From Aquila chrysaetos chrysaetos (lineage: Eukaryota; Chordata; Aves; Accipitriformes; Accipitridae): a stretch of DNA of 64,000 nucleotides. Made by a program: the position numbers and the translations under genes. The notes beneath the pieces are model-generated. The model ran no database searches. It was not told the origin of the DNA and was given only the letters and a program-made list of their open reading frames with translations. Where the stretch lies: contig NC_044012.1 of the NCBI RefSeq assembly GCF_900496995.4, forward strand, positions 22,234,759 through 22,298,758. Direction: 5' to 3'. Position 1 is the first letter of the stretch; every line of letters starts with the position of its first letter. Below, in pieces: positions 12,801 to 24,800 of the stretch.

Positions 12801-15700
12801 CGTGAGAAGACTACAAGATAATTGGATGCTGTGATAATGTGAGCGCACAGGGAAGTGGGAGACTCACCCTAAAGCATTAATTAAATGTTTTGATAAAATG
12901 CTTGCAAAATACTTTGCAACACTTCTTTAGGTAGAAATTGCTGTAGGAACGTAAAGCATTGTTATAAAATTATTTCTGGTGATTATATCTGCATCCTGTA
13001 GCAGTTGAAGTTCTAGCTACAGAAACAGGACTTGAATGACACCCAAGTCAGTAAGATCAGGATTATAGATACAATTTGCTGCAGACACATACATACAGAA
13101 AGAGTAAGAGATGACTGAGATGCTTTCAGAACGGAAGACTGTCAATACTCTTTCTTAAGGATTATGCAATCTGTTCAATAACTTTTTTTTTTAATAAATC
13201 TGCTTTGGAGTACTTGTACAGGAACTGAAGCTTAATTATCCTCTCTACAGTGTTATTGGCATGAATGCCCTCAATGCCTAAATTATTTTTTTTCTAGTAG
13301 GGCGAACCTTTTATCTAGTACTTGTCCAGCCAATGCAGCATTGCAGGTTAAAACATGAGTAATTTTTGTTGCTGTTAAATAGCAGCTACTGCAGAAAGAT
13401 AGATAAAATGGTCCCTTTTCGATAATCCTGTTTTCTGTGTAAATCCAAACTAGGGAGGAGATCGTCTTAGATGAGAACAAATTGGGAAGAGCTCTCAGGC
13501 TGTCTGATCTCTCTTGTCTGCTTTGCAAAAAAGAATCAGATTAATGAACGTAATCAGATTAAGGCTAAAGAAGGGAACATATCTGGGGGGCATCAGAACT
13601 CTGCTGATACCAAAGAACTGTATGGAAAATTAGCATTAAGGGCCTAACATTGCTCTACCATTTCATTTAATGGGAGCAAATAATGGCATTCAAAGAAGTC
13701 CTGAGTGCTGGCAAAAGGAGCATGGATTTCCAGAGGGCAAAAAGACTTGAGGGAGCTGGGAAGTGGCTCTAAGACCCTGGCTTTAGGCAGATGTTGCTTG
13801 AGGTGATGGTGACTTGCGGAGTCCTTTGGCACATTGGCTGGTGTAGGAAGGCAAGCAGTATGGGGCCTTTTTAGACACACAGTTTGATGCAGTTAAATCT
13901 ACCTAAAACCATCTCTGCTATCAGCCTACTGTGTTTTGTACAGAAAAACGATGCTGAAGGGAAAGACAAATATACACTGAAGAGGCAGAGACAGAGATGG
14001 CTAAGAAGGACAAGGATGAGAGAGAATGACAAAAAGGAGATATATCTGAAAAGGAGGGGGATCATGGTAAAAACAGAATGAGAAAGAGGGGATAGAAGTG
14101 AAGATGATAGAGCAACATTAGGTCCTTAACACTGATTTTCCACTGCCCCCAGCAAACTGAAAGCAGGGTGCACCATGCCAGTGCAGCAATGTACCACTGA
14201 TTGCTGGAGTGGCAGCATGCATACCCACTGATCTTTGTAGAAGAGGCATTTTAAGTTTTTGAAGAGAAAGTAAATAAGAAGTGGAAGTATGAACTTGAGA
14301 AAGAAAGGGAGAAGCTCAAGAACTTGAGGGGAAAGGGTACTTACAGTTTCTGTTCTGATCCATTTTCTGTTTCTTCAGTGCCAGTTGTATCTCAACAAAT
14401 ACCTGTTATCAACAGCACTTGCTGCTACAAATCCTAAATCCTGCTGGTTATTACAGACTCACAGCCTGTGCTGGAATCGCGGGCGACATTGTACATTTCT
14501 GCTTTCCAACGTGAAGTATCTCTCTCTCTAAAAATGCCCAGGTTTTTCTGACTACATTTATTACCTCATTTGACTTTCAAGTTCTCTGAGAGAGTTTCCT
14601 GGGGGAACCAAGGGGATGTTTGATGTGGGGTCTTCAAGACCAAAAAGCAAACATGAATAATAATAAATATTATTAATAAGAATAATAACAAGTAATAAGA
14701 AATACTATGAGACCTGAAACTGGTGTAGCCCAATTTTCTAAGTTGGTTTTTTTGCCTGGCTGATTTGTCTAGGAATTGGCAAGCTCTGATTAAGGTTTTC
14801 TCCCTTCTTGGGATATTTATAAATTCTATTCCCCTGTGACCTTTCTTGATCTAGTAAGCTATGAGTGCCTATTGTAGCTGTAGCCTTCCACCTGGGGCAC
14901 GTAAAATCTCTACTCATCACCAATTTTCATACATATTTTTTGGCTTTGGATTGTCTTGGAAACATCTATGGCTCTGTAAAATGTGTTTCACATCAGTTGT
15001 CGGGATCAGACACTGTTACATGGACAGACTCATATGACAAGGTTGCTTTAAGCTTTATTTCTATATAAAACAAAGCTAAAATTGGAGGGGTAGATGGTGG
15101 GGCCCCTGAATTTTTTCCTGTGTCTTCCATAATATAATTATCTGAACAGAGGTTTGGCATATCTCAAGGTACTATTTCCTTTTCAGATGGGTGAGGCAAT
15201 TAAATGTGAACAAAAAAAACGGGGGGGAGCTAATGGGATGTTGCCTCTGGTTGCCATGAAAGAACAGGAAGAGAATGATGTGAGATACAGAAAAGTCTCG
15301 TTGGTTGTTGCAATAGTAGGTGGTGCAGATCATCTCACAGAGTCTGCACACTCCCAGTGAGCTCATGCCATGCTCCCAGGGGTTTGAATTGTAAAGGAGC
15401 AGGTGACTCCAGCTGCTAGCTGGTTCCCAGTTGACGCGAGAGTGTGCAAATCTATGCAGATCAACTGTCAGCTGCTCCTCTCTGGGCGGCTGCTGAAAAG
15501 TTGTGTGCGCACATGAACTTTCTAGGCTTAATCTGCATTATGAAGTGTGTGTGTGCGCGTGTAAGCTTTCTGCAGAGCTCTAGAGCATATGTGTCATGAC
15601 CATATGTGTCATGTGAGACCAGAAAAGCAGATGTCCTGAACATGCCCCTCCTACTCGGGGATTAGAGATGCTCAGGGGAAAGCAGAGGGAAGCTGGGACA
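6850..15700. other. gene-poor intergenic region
   Basis: About 8.9 kb between the CMTR2 island and the PNP promoter. It is AT-rich with only short open frames, none with recognisable protein similarity. I see no CR1 end, LTR, tRNA or clear structured RNA. Distal regulatory elements could be present but cannot be called from sequence alone. Confidence 0.6.
14655..14700. repeat. AAT-rich simple repeat
   Basis: A degenerate low-complexity run of AATAATAAT/ATTATTAAT units within the intergenic AT-rich region. It is a short imperfect trinucleotide tract. Confidence 0.7.
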
Positions 15701-15708
15701 CACTGCCC

Positions 15709-15833
15709 TGACTCATTGCCAGAGACAGCAGCAGCTTCTGCAGGTTCAATGGGCCTCTGCTCTTTGGTCAAATAAAACCCTGCAGCTCCATTTCCAGCAA
15801 CCATCCCCTTTCGGTTAACCAGAGAGGAGGAGG
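15709..15833 (+). promoter_or_regulatory. putative PNP core promoter
   Basis: Upstream of the inferred first coding exon there is no CpG island, unlike the other promoters in the window. An AATAAAA box at 15771-15777 sits about 60 bp before the ATG, at a distance suited to a weak TATA element with a start near 15800. A consensus AP-1 site TGACTCA lies at 15709-15715. These are single-motif matches, so the assignment depends on the exon 1 prediction. Confidence 0.35.
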
Positions 15834-15856
15834 ATGGCCTATGCTGAGGAAGACAG
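15834..15856 (+). CDS. PNP: inferred 23-nt first coding exon of PNP
   Basis: GGAGGATGG gives an acceptable start context. Seven codons (MAYAEED) are followed by AG and the donor GTAAGG. The exon ends in phase 2, which is exactly what exon 2 requires: it begins with one base completing Arg, then NSYEAYK. Human PNP likewise has a first exon coding only a few residues. A longer first exon elsewhere remains possible. Confidence 0.65.
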
Positions 15857-18800
15857 GTAAGGTGCAATGAAACAGGGGATGCACAGGCATCTAAGCTGGA
15901 AGGGGCTAGCAAAATGGCATCACTTTTCCTTGCCTCGTTTTCTTCTTCCTACTGGGCACTCAATAAATGTCAGACAAGCGCTGCTCAGAAGTAAACATCT
16001 TATTATTGAAGAGGAATCTGGCCATCTGCCTGTGTCAGGTGCTGATGTTATGAAATATAGCAATGAGCAGTTGACCTTGGCAGAGGTTATGGGCCAGAAG
16101 AGGCAAATATCACGGTGTAGAAAGGCATACACTGCAAATATGTATGGTGGTATGCCCCTCTGAAACGTAATGCTTTATCTGTTTTGGGGGATATGTCTGC
16201 TTTTTGCATGGATTTGCTTTCAACCAACCTAGAAGCACAATGAGGGTGGGGTTTTTTCATGCCATAAAAGATCTGTCATCGGCAACAGTCCTGTGTTTTG
16301 CAACAGATGCGTTTCTCCAGTGGATGACAGCAATCGTAATAAAGGGGATTGTGTTTTCAGCTGATCCTGTGATTTAATCCAAAGCGATGCTACCGAGCAC
16401 TATTATTAGGTGTGCATTGTTGGAGATGGAGTAGCTATAAGGGGCTTTGTGCTACATGTACTAATTCAGGCTGTCAAAAAGCTTGCACAGATCTCGGGCT
16501 CATGCAGTCCCAGCCTAAACGTTGCATGTGGTGACCCATAGGTCAAAGTCCCCCTCCACTCCTGCCGAGCAGGTACTGTCTCCTTCGTATTCAGAAATTA
16601 TCTGTGTCTGCTGGTCCCTTTTGATGCTGTGCATCCGGAATATTTCTGATAACTAAATACTGCAAGCAGGGCACTGCAGGTTAATTTTGGCATCACTGTG
16701 CTCTCAGCACTGGGGACAGCTCTGACAGGTCCAAAGCCTTTGGGATGGAGAGGGCTCTGCAAGGCCCATGCACGCCTGCTGAAGCTCCTTTCAGGCAAGG
16801 AGAGTTACACAGCACTGGAGTTTTACTTCTTTGGATAAGAAATATTTTAACATCTTCTGTTTAGAAGAAAAAAAATTCTTTCAAACTCGGCACAGCTCAG
16901 TCAATCTCAATGTCTTCAGCAGACATTGCATGGGGTTCATCCCACACTCCTAAAATTTCTGGGGATATAGGAATAATATCCATTCTTTAGTGTTATTTTG
17001 CAAGGCTGGATGCACCTTTTTTTAAAAAATACTGAAAAAAAGGAGATTAATTGTCAAGAGGAAGAGCAGATCCTGGTGACCTCGTTCTTTTCTCATGCCT
17101 GCCACAGGTACGTCAAAAGCTTGGGTATTACATTTAAATTCCCTTGGTTCCCTCTGATTTCTAAACGAGGATTACAGTTATTCAACAGAGAAATTGGGGG
17201 GGAATCATTCATTAATGCATGTAAAGCACTTTTAAAGCTTTTCTCTGGGAGCAAGGGATAATACAGTCAGTCAAGTGTAGGCTTCATTAGTGTCACTTTA
17301 ATAGCTTTTGCTTATTTCAAGAGCTCATGGTACACTTGGAAAATGCAACAATATGTTATGGTAAATATACTCTTTCTCGTTTCCAGAGTTTTCCTTTGAA
17401 AAGTATTTCAGCTAAATGACTCTTCATTTTAGTGCGTGAATATGGAAGTTATTTCTTCTCATTGGATCGCAGGCTTATGTCATACTTGGGTATTTTTGAC
17501 ATCACAGTTTGTAACTAGGACCATAAGTTTGATGTATCAGACATTGGACAGGACTTATAGCAGGAGCTGGGCAGCTAGGGGATGAAGAAGCTCACAGAAG
17601 ATACCTGTGCAATAACTACTTACCTTGTCAGTATAGAGAAAGAAAAAACATAGAACTGAGATCCTTTATTTGAATACCTGTTAGAGGAACCTGTTGTACG
17701 CTGACAGTCAAATCCTCTTCGTCAATGGTCCAAGACTTCCTGGAGCATACAGCAGCACTTTGAAAGCTTTTCTGTATGTCTTCTAAGGCTGCAGACAGCA
17801 GAATCACAACATGACTGAGGTTTGCACCTCTGGAAACAAGAGACTTGATTTCAAAAAGAAAAGAAAAAAAGAAAAAGAAACATTTATGAAGCAGACAGTG
17901 ACTGCTTATCAGCATCTCCAGTCAATTTTACATCACCTTCAACCTCGCAGTACCTGATTCTCTCACCCCTTAATAAGCAGATCAGCTTGTCACATAGAGA
18001 AGCTGCTGCCCCTACCTGTGTTGGTTCATGCCATGACCCAGTCCTCTACCACATACAGTCATTAGTTCTACTCGTCAATGGTAACGATTGAGTCACCATC
18101 AAGAAATGCTGTCAGTACCCTCGCTTTTGAAGAGAGTTTCCGATCAACCTTGATATTGACTTTCAGAAGATATCTGCATTGTCCTATAGGAAATAGGATT
18201 ATGGGATTATTTTGCTATTGATTGTGTTCCAAAACTGTGATTAATGCATCTGATGAATACTGGACTGACAGGCCTAAAAATTGAAGTCCTCTCTCTTCCC
18301 ATGAGACACATACACAACAGGCAGTGTAATGCCAGCTTCTATCCCACCTTCTAGCAATGTGCCTTAGCGCTGGATAAGACATTTTTTTTGCCAAGGTATT
18401 TGAGCAGTCCCCCTCTTAAATCAGACAGCATAAGCCCAGGAGCCCAAATTCCTGGTTTTCATTTGTTTTGATGTAGACTGATGTCATTGGGCCTCTTGCC
18501 TAGGACTAGACTGCGGTTGTGACCCACTGCCCACCCGTGGGAGAGGATGAATGAGATCTCCATGTTTGCCTCCTGTACCGAAACCACAACGTATGGAGAA
18601 GGTGGATGTTTGAGGTGCGTTACCAGCCCCAGAAGGAAGCACTGGGAGCTGATGACGCTCAACACTTAGGAAGATTGGGTTTTCCATCTCTGGAGATGAT
18701 GCTTGTTCCATGTCCCAGTAGTCTACCTATTGCAGAGGACAGTGTCTACTCCTTCATCAGCCCAGCATCCCAGCAGTGCTGTACAGGTGCCCTTGGACTT

Positions 18801-21800
18801 CCATCCTCTTGTATTTCTCCACCACAGGTTGGACATCCCCGTACACACACATATAGGCTGCAATTTCTCAGTCTAACTGTGCTTTTGCATTCCTTCAGTA
18901 ACTCAGGAGAGACCAGAGCCCATCAGAAGCAGGACTGGTTATGCCTTGTGACATTTCCATGATCTAGGTATCATTAGCTATTCTGCCACTATAGAATGAA
19001 ACCAGCAAAGAGGATTCAAATGATTTCTGTCTGGCCAGGGGTAAAATATGAGATTAAAAGTGAAACATCTTCAATAAGAGCAGTGAAGCTCCTATTATTT
19101 TAGTTTAAATGAAATTTCTTCTTCTTTGCATGTTTTCAGGGCTTTTATCCTTTGAAGCTTGTTCTTTGGATGGGTTGATAGCCTCACTGACCTGTTCTCC
19201 TTCTGCAGAAATAGCTATGAGGCATACAAGGAAACAGCGGATTGGTTACGTGCCCGTACCATCCAGCGCCCGAAGACTGCCATCATCTGCGGATCTGGAC
19301 TGGGAGGTCTGGCCGATGTGTTGGATAACAAGACAATCTTTCCGTGTGAGGACATCCCTCACTTCCCACGGAGCACAGGTTAGCACAACGGAGGGCATCA
19401 GCTTCCCATCCATCAGCAGCCTGCCACAGCCTTACAGTGAGATAACTCAAGTCAACACGCACCACTTGGCATTGGTCTGCAAACCAGTCTCTCAGTGGTG
19501 AAAGTGTGTTCACAGTAAAAAAAAAAAACCCAAAACCAAAACCCCACGTATTTCTGTGCTATGATATTTATTTAACTTTCAGCTCCCAGTTTCACAGCAC
19601 TTGGCCCCACTGTAATGCATAGTCATCAACTGACAAATCCCTCTAAAGTCAAAGACCTCAAGACCTGTAACTAAAACGACACTATTATCCAGTTGCAGGG
19701 CACATTGGCAGATTGGTGTTTGGGGACCTGAGCGGACAGCCCTGCGTGTGTATGCAGGGACGTTTCCACTATTATGAAGGATACTCTGTCAGCACGGTGA
19801 GTTCTCCTTAAGAAAATCATTCACATAGGGAGAGATATGCTGTAAAAATGCAAAAGTGACTGCTTGCTTTGATATCTAGCTGCAGGAGGTTAGCTCTTGC
19901 AGTGAACTTAGATTGCTCTTGCAATGAATCTTGCTTAGATTTTAGATTTCTCCCCCAAAAATAAAATTGAGAGCTCAAATCGAGAGGTAGTCAGCTTCTG
20001 CTAGGTGAAGCTGATGCTGTGCAGCCATACAAAGTGGCTAGCCCTGCTATGCTCACAGGGCAAAATCGTGTAATCGTGTACAAGGCAGATTGATTTACAC
20101 AGTTTAACCCTCATTTTAATCATGATTTAAAACAGCAATCAGGAAACTTTGAGTGATAAGTATAATCTATTTTAATCTTCTTTTGCATTTGTATAGTTTA
20201 CAGCTTTTTTTTTTTCCTAGAAAAAAACCCTCTGGCTAGTGTAACTTGGTATACTCTCCCAGTTAACATACAGAACTATATGAATATTCAAGTATTATCT
20301 AACATGCATGTATGTACGTTTCTGTTGGAAACACCAATAATATTTCTTATTTACTGGCTGATAGTTTTGTATGTCCTTTTTTATTTGGATAGCTTTGAGG
20401 TTTTAATTGTGGCTGAGGTCAGTTTGTATTTGGATATGAACTGTAATACTTGGCACCACTCAACTTTTTATAGAAAAAAACCCTATTTTAAATGCACTTG
20501 ATACAAAACTAGGTTTATCAAAACATGTTTGTCTATTACAATTAACTCATTTCTTAAAGAAGTGTTATGTAGTTAGGAAATTTTCTGTTCACAGCTTCTT
20601 TAGCATTTTAGAGGTAGCAGATATCCTGATTCCTTCTTGACTCCTGTCGTGGTTTAACCCCAGCCAGCAACTAAGCACCATGCAGCCGTTCACTCACTCC
20701 CCCCTCACCCAGTGGGATGGGGGAGAAAATCGGGGAAAAAAGAAGCAAAACCCATGGGTTGAGATAAGAACGGTTTAATAGAACAGAAAAGAAGAAACTA
20801 ATAATGATAATGATAACACTAATAAAATGACAACAGCAATAATGAAAGGATTGGAATGTACAAATGATGCGCAGTACAATTGCTCACCACCCGCCGACCG
20901 GCACCCAGCTAGTCCCTGAGCGGCGATCCCCCGCCCCCACTTCCCAGTTCCTATACTAGATGGGACATCCCATGGTATGGAATACCCTGTTGGCCAGTTT
21001 GGGTCAGCTGCCCTGGCTGTGTCCTGTGCCAACTTCTTGTGCCCCTCCAGCTTTCTCGCTGGCTGGGCTTGAGAAGCTGAAAAATCCTTGACTTTAGTCT
21101 AAACACTACTTAGCAACGACTGAAAACATCAGTGTTATCAACATTCTTGGCATACTGAACTCAAAACATAGCGCCGTACCAGCTACTAGGAAGACAGTTA
21201 ACTCTATCCCAGCTGAAACTAGGACAACTCCTCAAAATCAAACTTCTTGAATTTTTTTTCCAGTTCCCAATTGTTCCTTAACTTTGGATAAGCAGGTCAC
21301 TGAAGTGAACTAACATGAATAAAATAATCTCTAAGCTTCTGTGAAATGCATCACTGCTGTAAAAAGCTGGTTTATCAGTTACACTCCATGTGCATAAGTA
21401 GTTACTTCAATCAGCACAGTGGTTTGATCTCTGCAAGACCTTGGCAGCAAGGAAAAACTATCTGTATATTCTTTTTGTACCACATTTATTTGACCTTAGT
21501 ACAACTGTAGGAAATGCGGGCTTGAATTGTAATGGTATTCATTTCAAAATTAGTTTTTAATATGTTTAAAAAAACATTAAATTATTTCAATTTAAATTAG
21601 AGGAGAATTTAAAATTGGAGAAGATGTTTTGTCTCCTTGTAGCCTCATACAGACCCTTCTCTGTGTCATGTAAGCTGTCCAGAAATTGCAATACTACAAA
21701 TGTAGTAGTAGTAGCTGTCTATGAATTACGATACTCATTGCATATATGCCTTTGGTTCTTGCAGGTCACCTTTCCCATCAGGGTCTTCTTTCTCCTGGGG

Positions 21801-24800
21801 GTGGAGATCTTGATTGTCACAAATGCTGCTGGGGGACTGAATCCCCACTTCCAAGTTGGGGACATCATGTTCATTAGAGATCACATCAGCATGCTCGGCT
21901 TGGGAGGGCAGAATCCACTGCGTGGACCAAACGATGAGAGGTAAGAAGGCATCAGCTATGTTACCAATGAATCCTTTCTTCCTCCAGCTGCAGGCTAGGA
22001 CTGCCAGTTGTGCCTGCTGGCAAATACTTACTGGTTTGGCTCCAGGTACCCACGAGGCAAAAGTTAAAGCAATAGCTGTGCGTGCTGTGCCACCTGCCCT
22101 GCCTTCCCCAAGCACCCTTCCTTGGCTGTTGCTTACTCTTACAAGCCTACGAGGAGTTTATACACAAACATCCAGAAGGTTTTGTTTTCTAAAAGTAGGA
22201 TTCTCATCCTTCTCCTCAGATGGCCAGCTGTACTGTCTGCTAAAAAGACTTACTGCTGTCTCTTCTTGCCAGTCCCTTTCTCTGCTAGTTCCTCTTCATT
22301 GAGCAATCTGGTGGACTGTGGTGTCTCCAGCCTGCATTTATCAACAGCTGTTTCTGGTGTGATGGAACTGATACAACAGAGGCCAGGCAGTAAGTTGATA
22401 GCAGAGCAAAGGTAAAACCTCTAAATGTCCTGATAACCACCCTTGTATCCAGGTCATTAAACTGGGATGCCTTTGTTAACACCATGTATTCACTGAAGGC
22501 ATCAGTCTGATGAGAGGTGGTTGTCTTGGCAGCCTCTTGGGAGACCTCTAGATCTGTGAGAGTGACCTGCTTCTGGCTGAGCTGGGAAATCAGATTTCCT
22601 GTACTAGCTGTGTAGCAGGATCTTTATCTTATGGACGGTAAAGTGGGGCTTGTAACACGTCCTCACCCCTGGACTGCAGTTGCCACCAGACATAGAGTTG
22701 GTTTGAGCAGGAGGTTGGACTAGATGACCTCGAGGTCCCTTCAAACCCAAATTAATCTATGATCCTAAAACCCTCCCAAGGCACCATTGGACTGGTAGGG
22801 TGGAAGGCAACCAGCACCAGCAAGGTCATAGCACTGAGAGGGGCATGCCAGGTGGGCCAGTGTTTACAAAAAGAAGCCCCTTGGCTCTCAAATGGGGCTA
22901 AAAAGAGCAGGAAGACACATCCACTGAAGATTCAGGCTAAGCGAAGGAGAGCACATCAGGTGTCAGGAAAGTCAACATGGAAGCAATAAAGATCCAGGGC
23001 TGTCAGAGCCTTATGGCAAGAAAGAAAGAGGCTAGGTTGTGATAAGGAGATAACAGTAGCAAGAATTATTTCCTAACCAAGCTGGCAGGAGAGAAGCCAG
23101 ATGAAAGCCAGATGCGTGAAGCCAGAGGACAGGCAATGGAGGTGGTGAAGGAGGTGGTAGTTTATAAGCAAAGAGTGAGTTTAGGTAACAAGATGGTTAA
23201 ATTCGTTGTTGGGTTGGTACCTTCACCTTGAAAAAAGGACGTGTTTGCAGGACAGGCATCTGGACTGTCCTGGGATCTTTCCAAAAAGAAAACTCTGGCT
23301 GAGAGTAAGGTGGTCTGCCTGGCTTCCAGTTACAGTTAGTTCCTTCCTGATGTAACACCAGACCTGGCTCCTGCTACTGAAGAAATCTGAAAGGTGCTAG
23401 CAACTGCCTCACGAGAAATAAACACTGTTCTGTCATTCAAATGGCAAGAGGACAGTACCCATCTGAAGCGGAACATCTTTACATCTTCATAGGTGTTGGT
23501 GTGGGTTGCAGGAAAGAACGATCAAAAGCACAGAAGCCACATGGAAGAGTGTTTAAAGCTCTCTGGACTTGCATAATTGCTCTGGAACAGGAGGAGAAAC
23601 GCCAACCAAACAATAACTGCATCTGGAAAACATTCAAAGGCAGCATAACTGTCTCATTGCCTCCCAAAAGCAGCTTCCTGGTGAAGACTGCAGTGCTCTG
23701 GGAGGTGACTTTTGTACTGCTGACCAAGGCATCAAAATGGGCAAAAGGTCTTTATGAATCAGCTTTAAAGTACTGCAGAGCTTTAGCTGAGCAAACTCCT
23801 CCTAAAATCTAGTGCAGCTCAGCCACCAGGAAGGATTTATCTAAGCACAGCAGAGTAAAACTAAAGGCAATGAAGTGATGTGGAAAGGGGATATAGTGCA
23901 AGAATCTGAGGACTGAATTTAATAACTTAGAGATTGGCTTCCATGTTGCTGGCCATCCTTCAGGAAAGAGAAGCGATTTTCATGGTGATGAATACTTATT
24001 ACCTTACACCAGATGGGAAAGTTTGTTTTTCATTTATATAACACTTCAGTGTTTGGAAATGTAAAATAAGCCAGCTACTGCCCTAAACATTCAGCTGGAA
24101 GAACATGAAAACAAGCAGGAGCTTTAATAGCCTAGATGAGGGACCTGGTCCACTCCTACCAAACTGAGTTGGTAAACATGGCTGGGAGTTTATTTTCCAG
24201 ATTTCCTCAGCAGCAGCACACCAGTCTTGGCCATGTACTTCTGCTCTCCCTGAGTCAATAGTAGGATTTGCTCAGTCAGGAACAGGACTGAGCTGTTATC
24301 TTAAGATCCAAAGCAAGCAAGAGACCCAGCCTTGAAGCACAGGATGAAGGCTACCTAAAATATGGCCCTGGAGCTCCCACATGTGCCACTCTCCCCATTT
24401 CCCTGCAAAAGAGGACACTTGGAATGGGATGTTATTGCCTAAACGTAGACATCTAATACCATCTGACACTCTGTGGAGTATCCAGTAATGGTTCTCTGGG
24501 GCTGGCAGGTGCAATATAAGACCTACAGGACGTGGGCATGCTCTGGATGGGCAGCTGAGGGGAAGGCAGAACTTACCGGGGCATCTCAAATGGGCAATTG
24601 GATTGCCCTTCTGTCCTAGAAGAGTCTCCAAGCTTGTGCTTAGTGTGATCTTGCTGTGCCAGGAACCAAATACAGAACTGGATGCTTTTCCTGTGATGTA
24701 TTTTCTGACCAGCAAGCTTTGTTCTTTTGCCTCCTCAAGAAAGTCATTCCTTGAGGCCCTTTGAACTGGTCTAATGTAGACAGTTAGGGAGAAAGGCTCA

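Noticed and set aside
15867-16163. A 98-codon plus-strand frame just after PNP exon 1
   Set aside because: It lies in PNP intron 1 beyond a strong donor and resembles no known protein.
19109-19501. A 130-codon frame overlapping PNP exon 2
   Set aside because: It is a shadow in another frame. The PNP frame is fixed by homology and splice phase.
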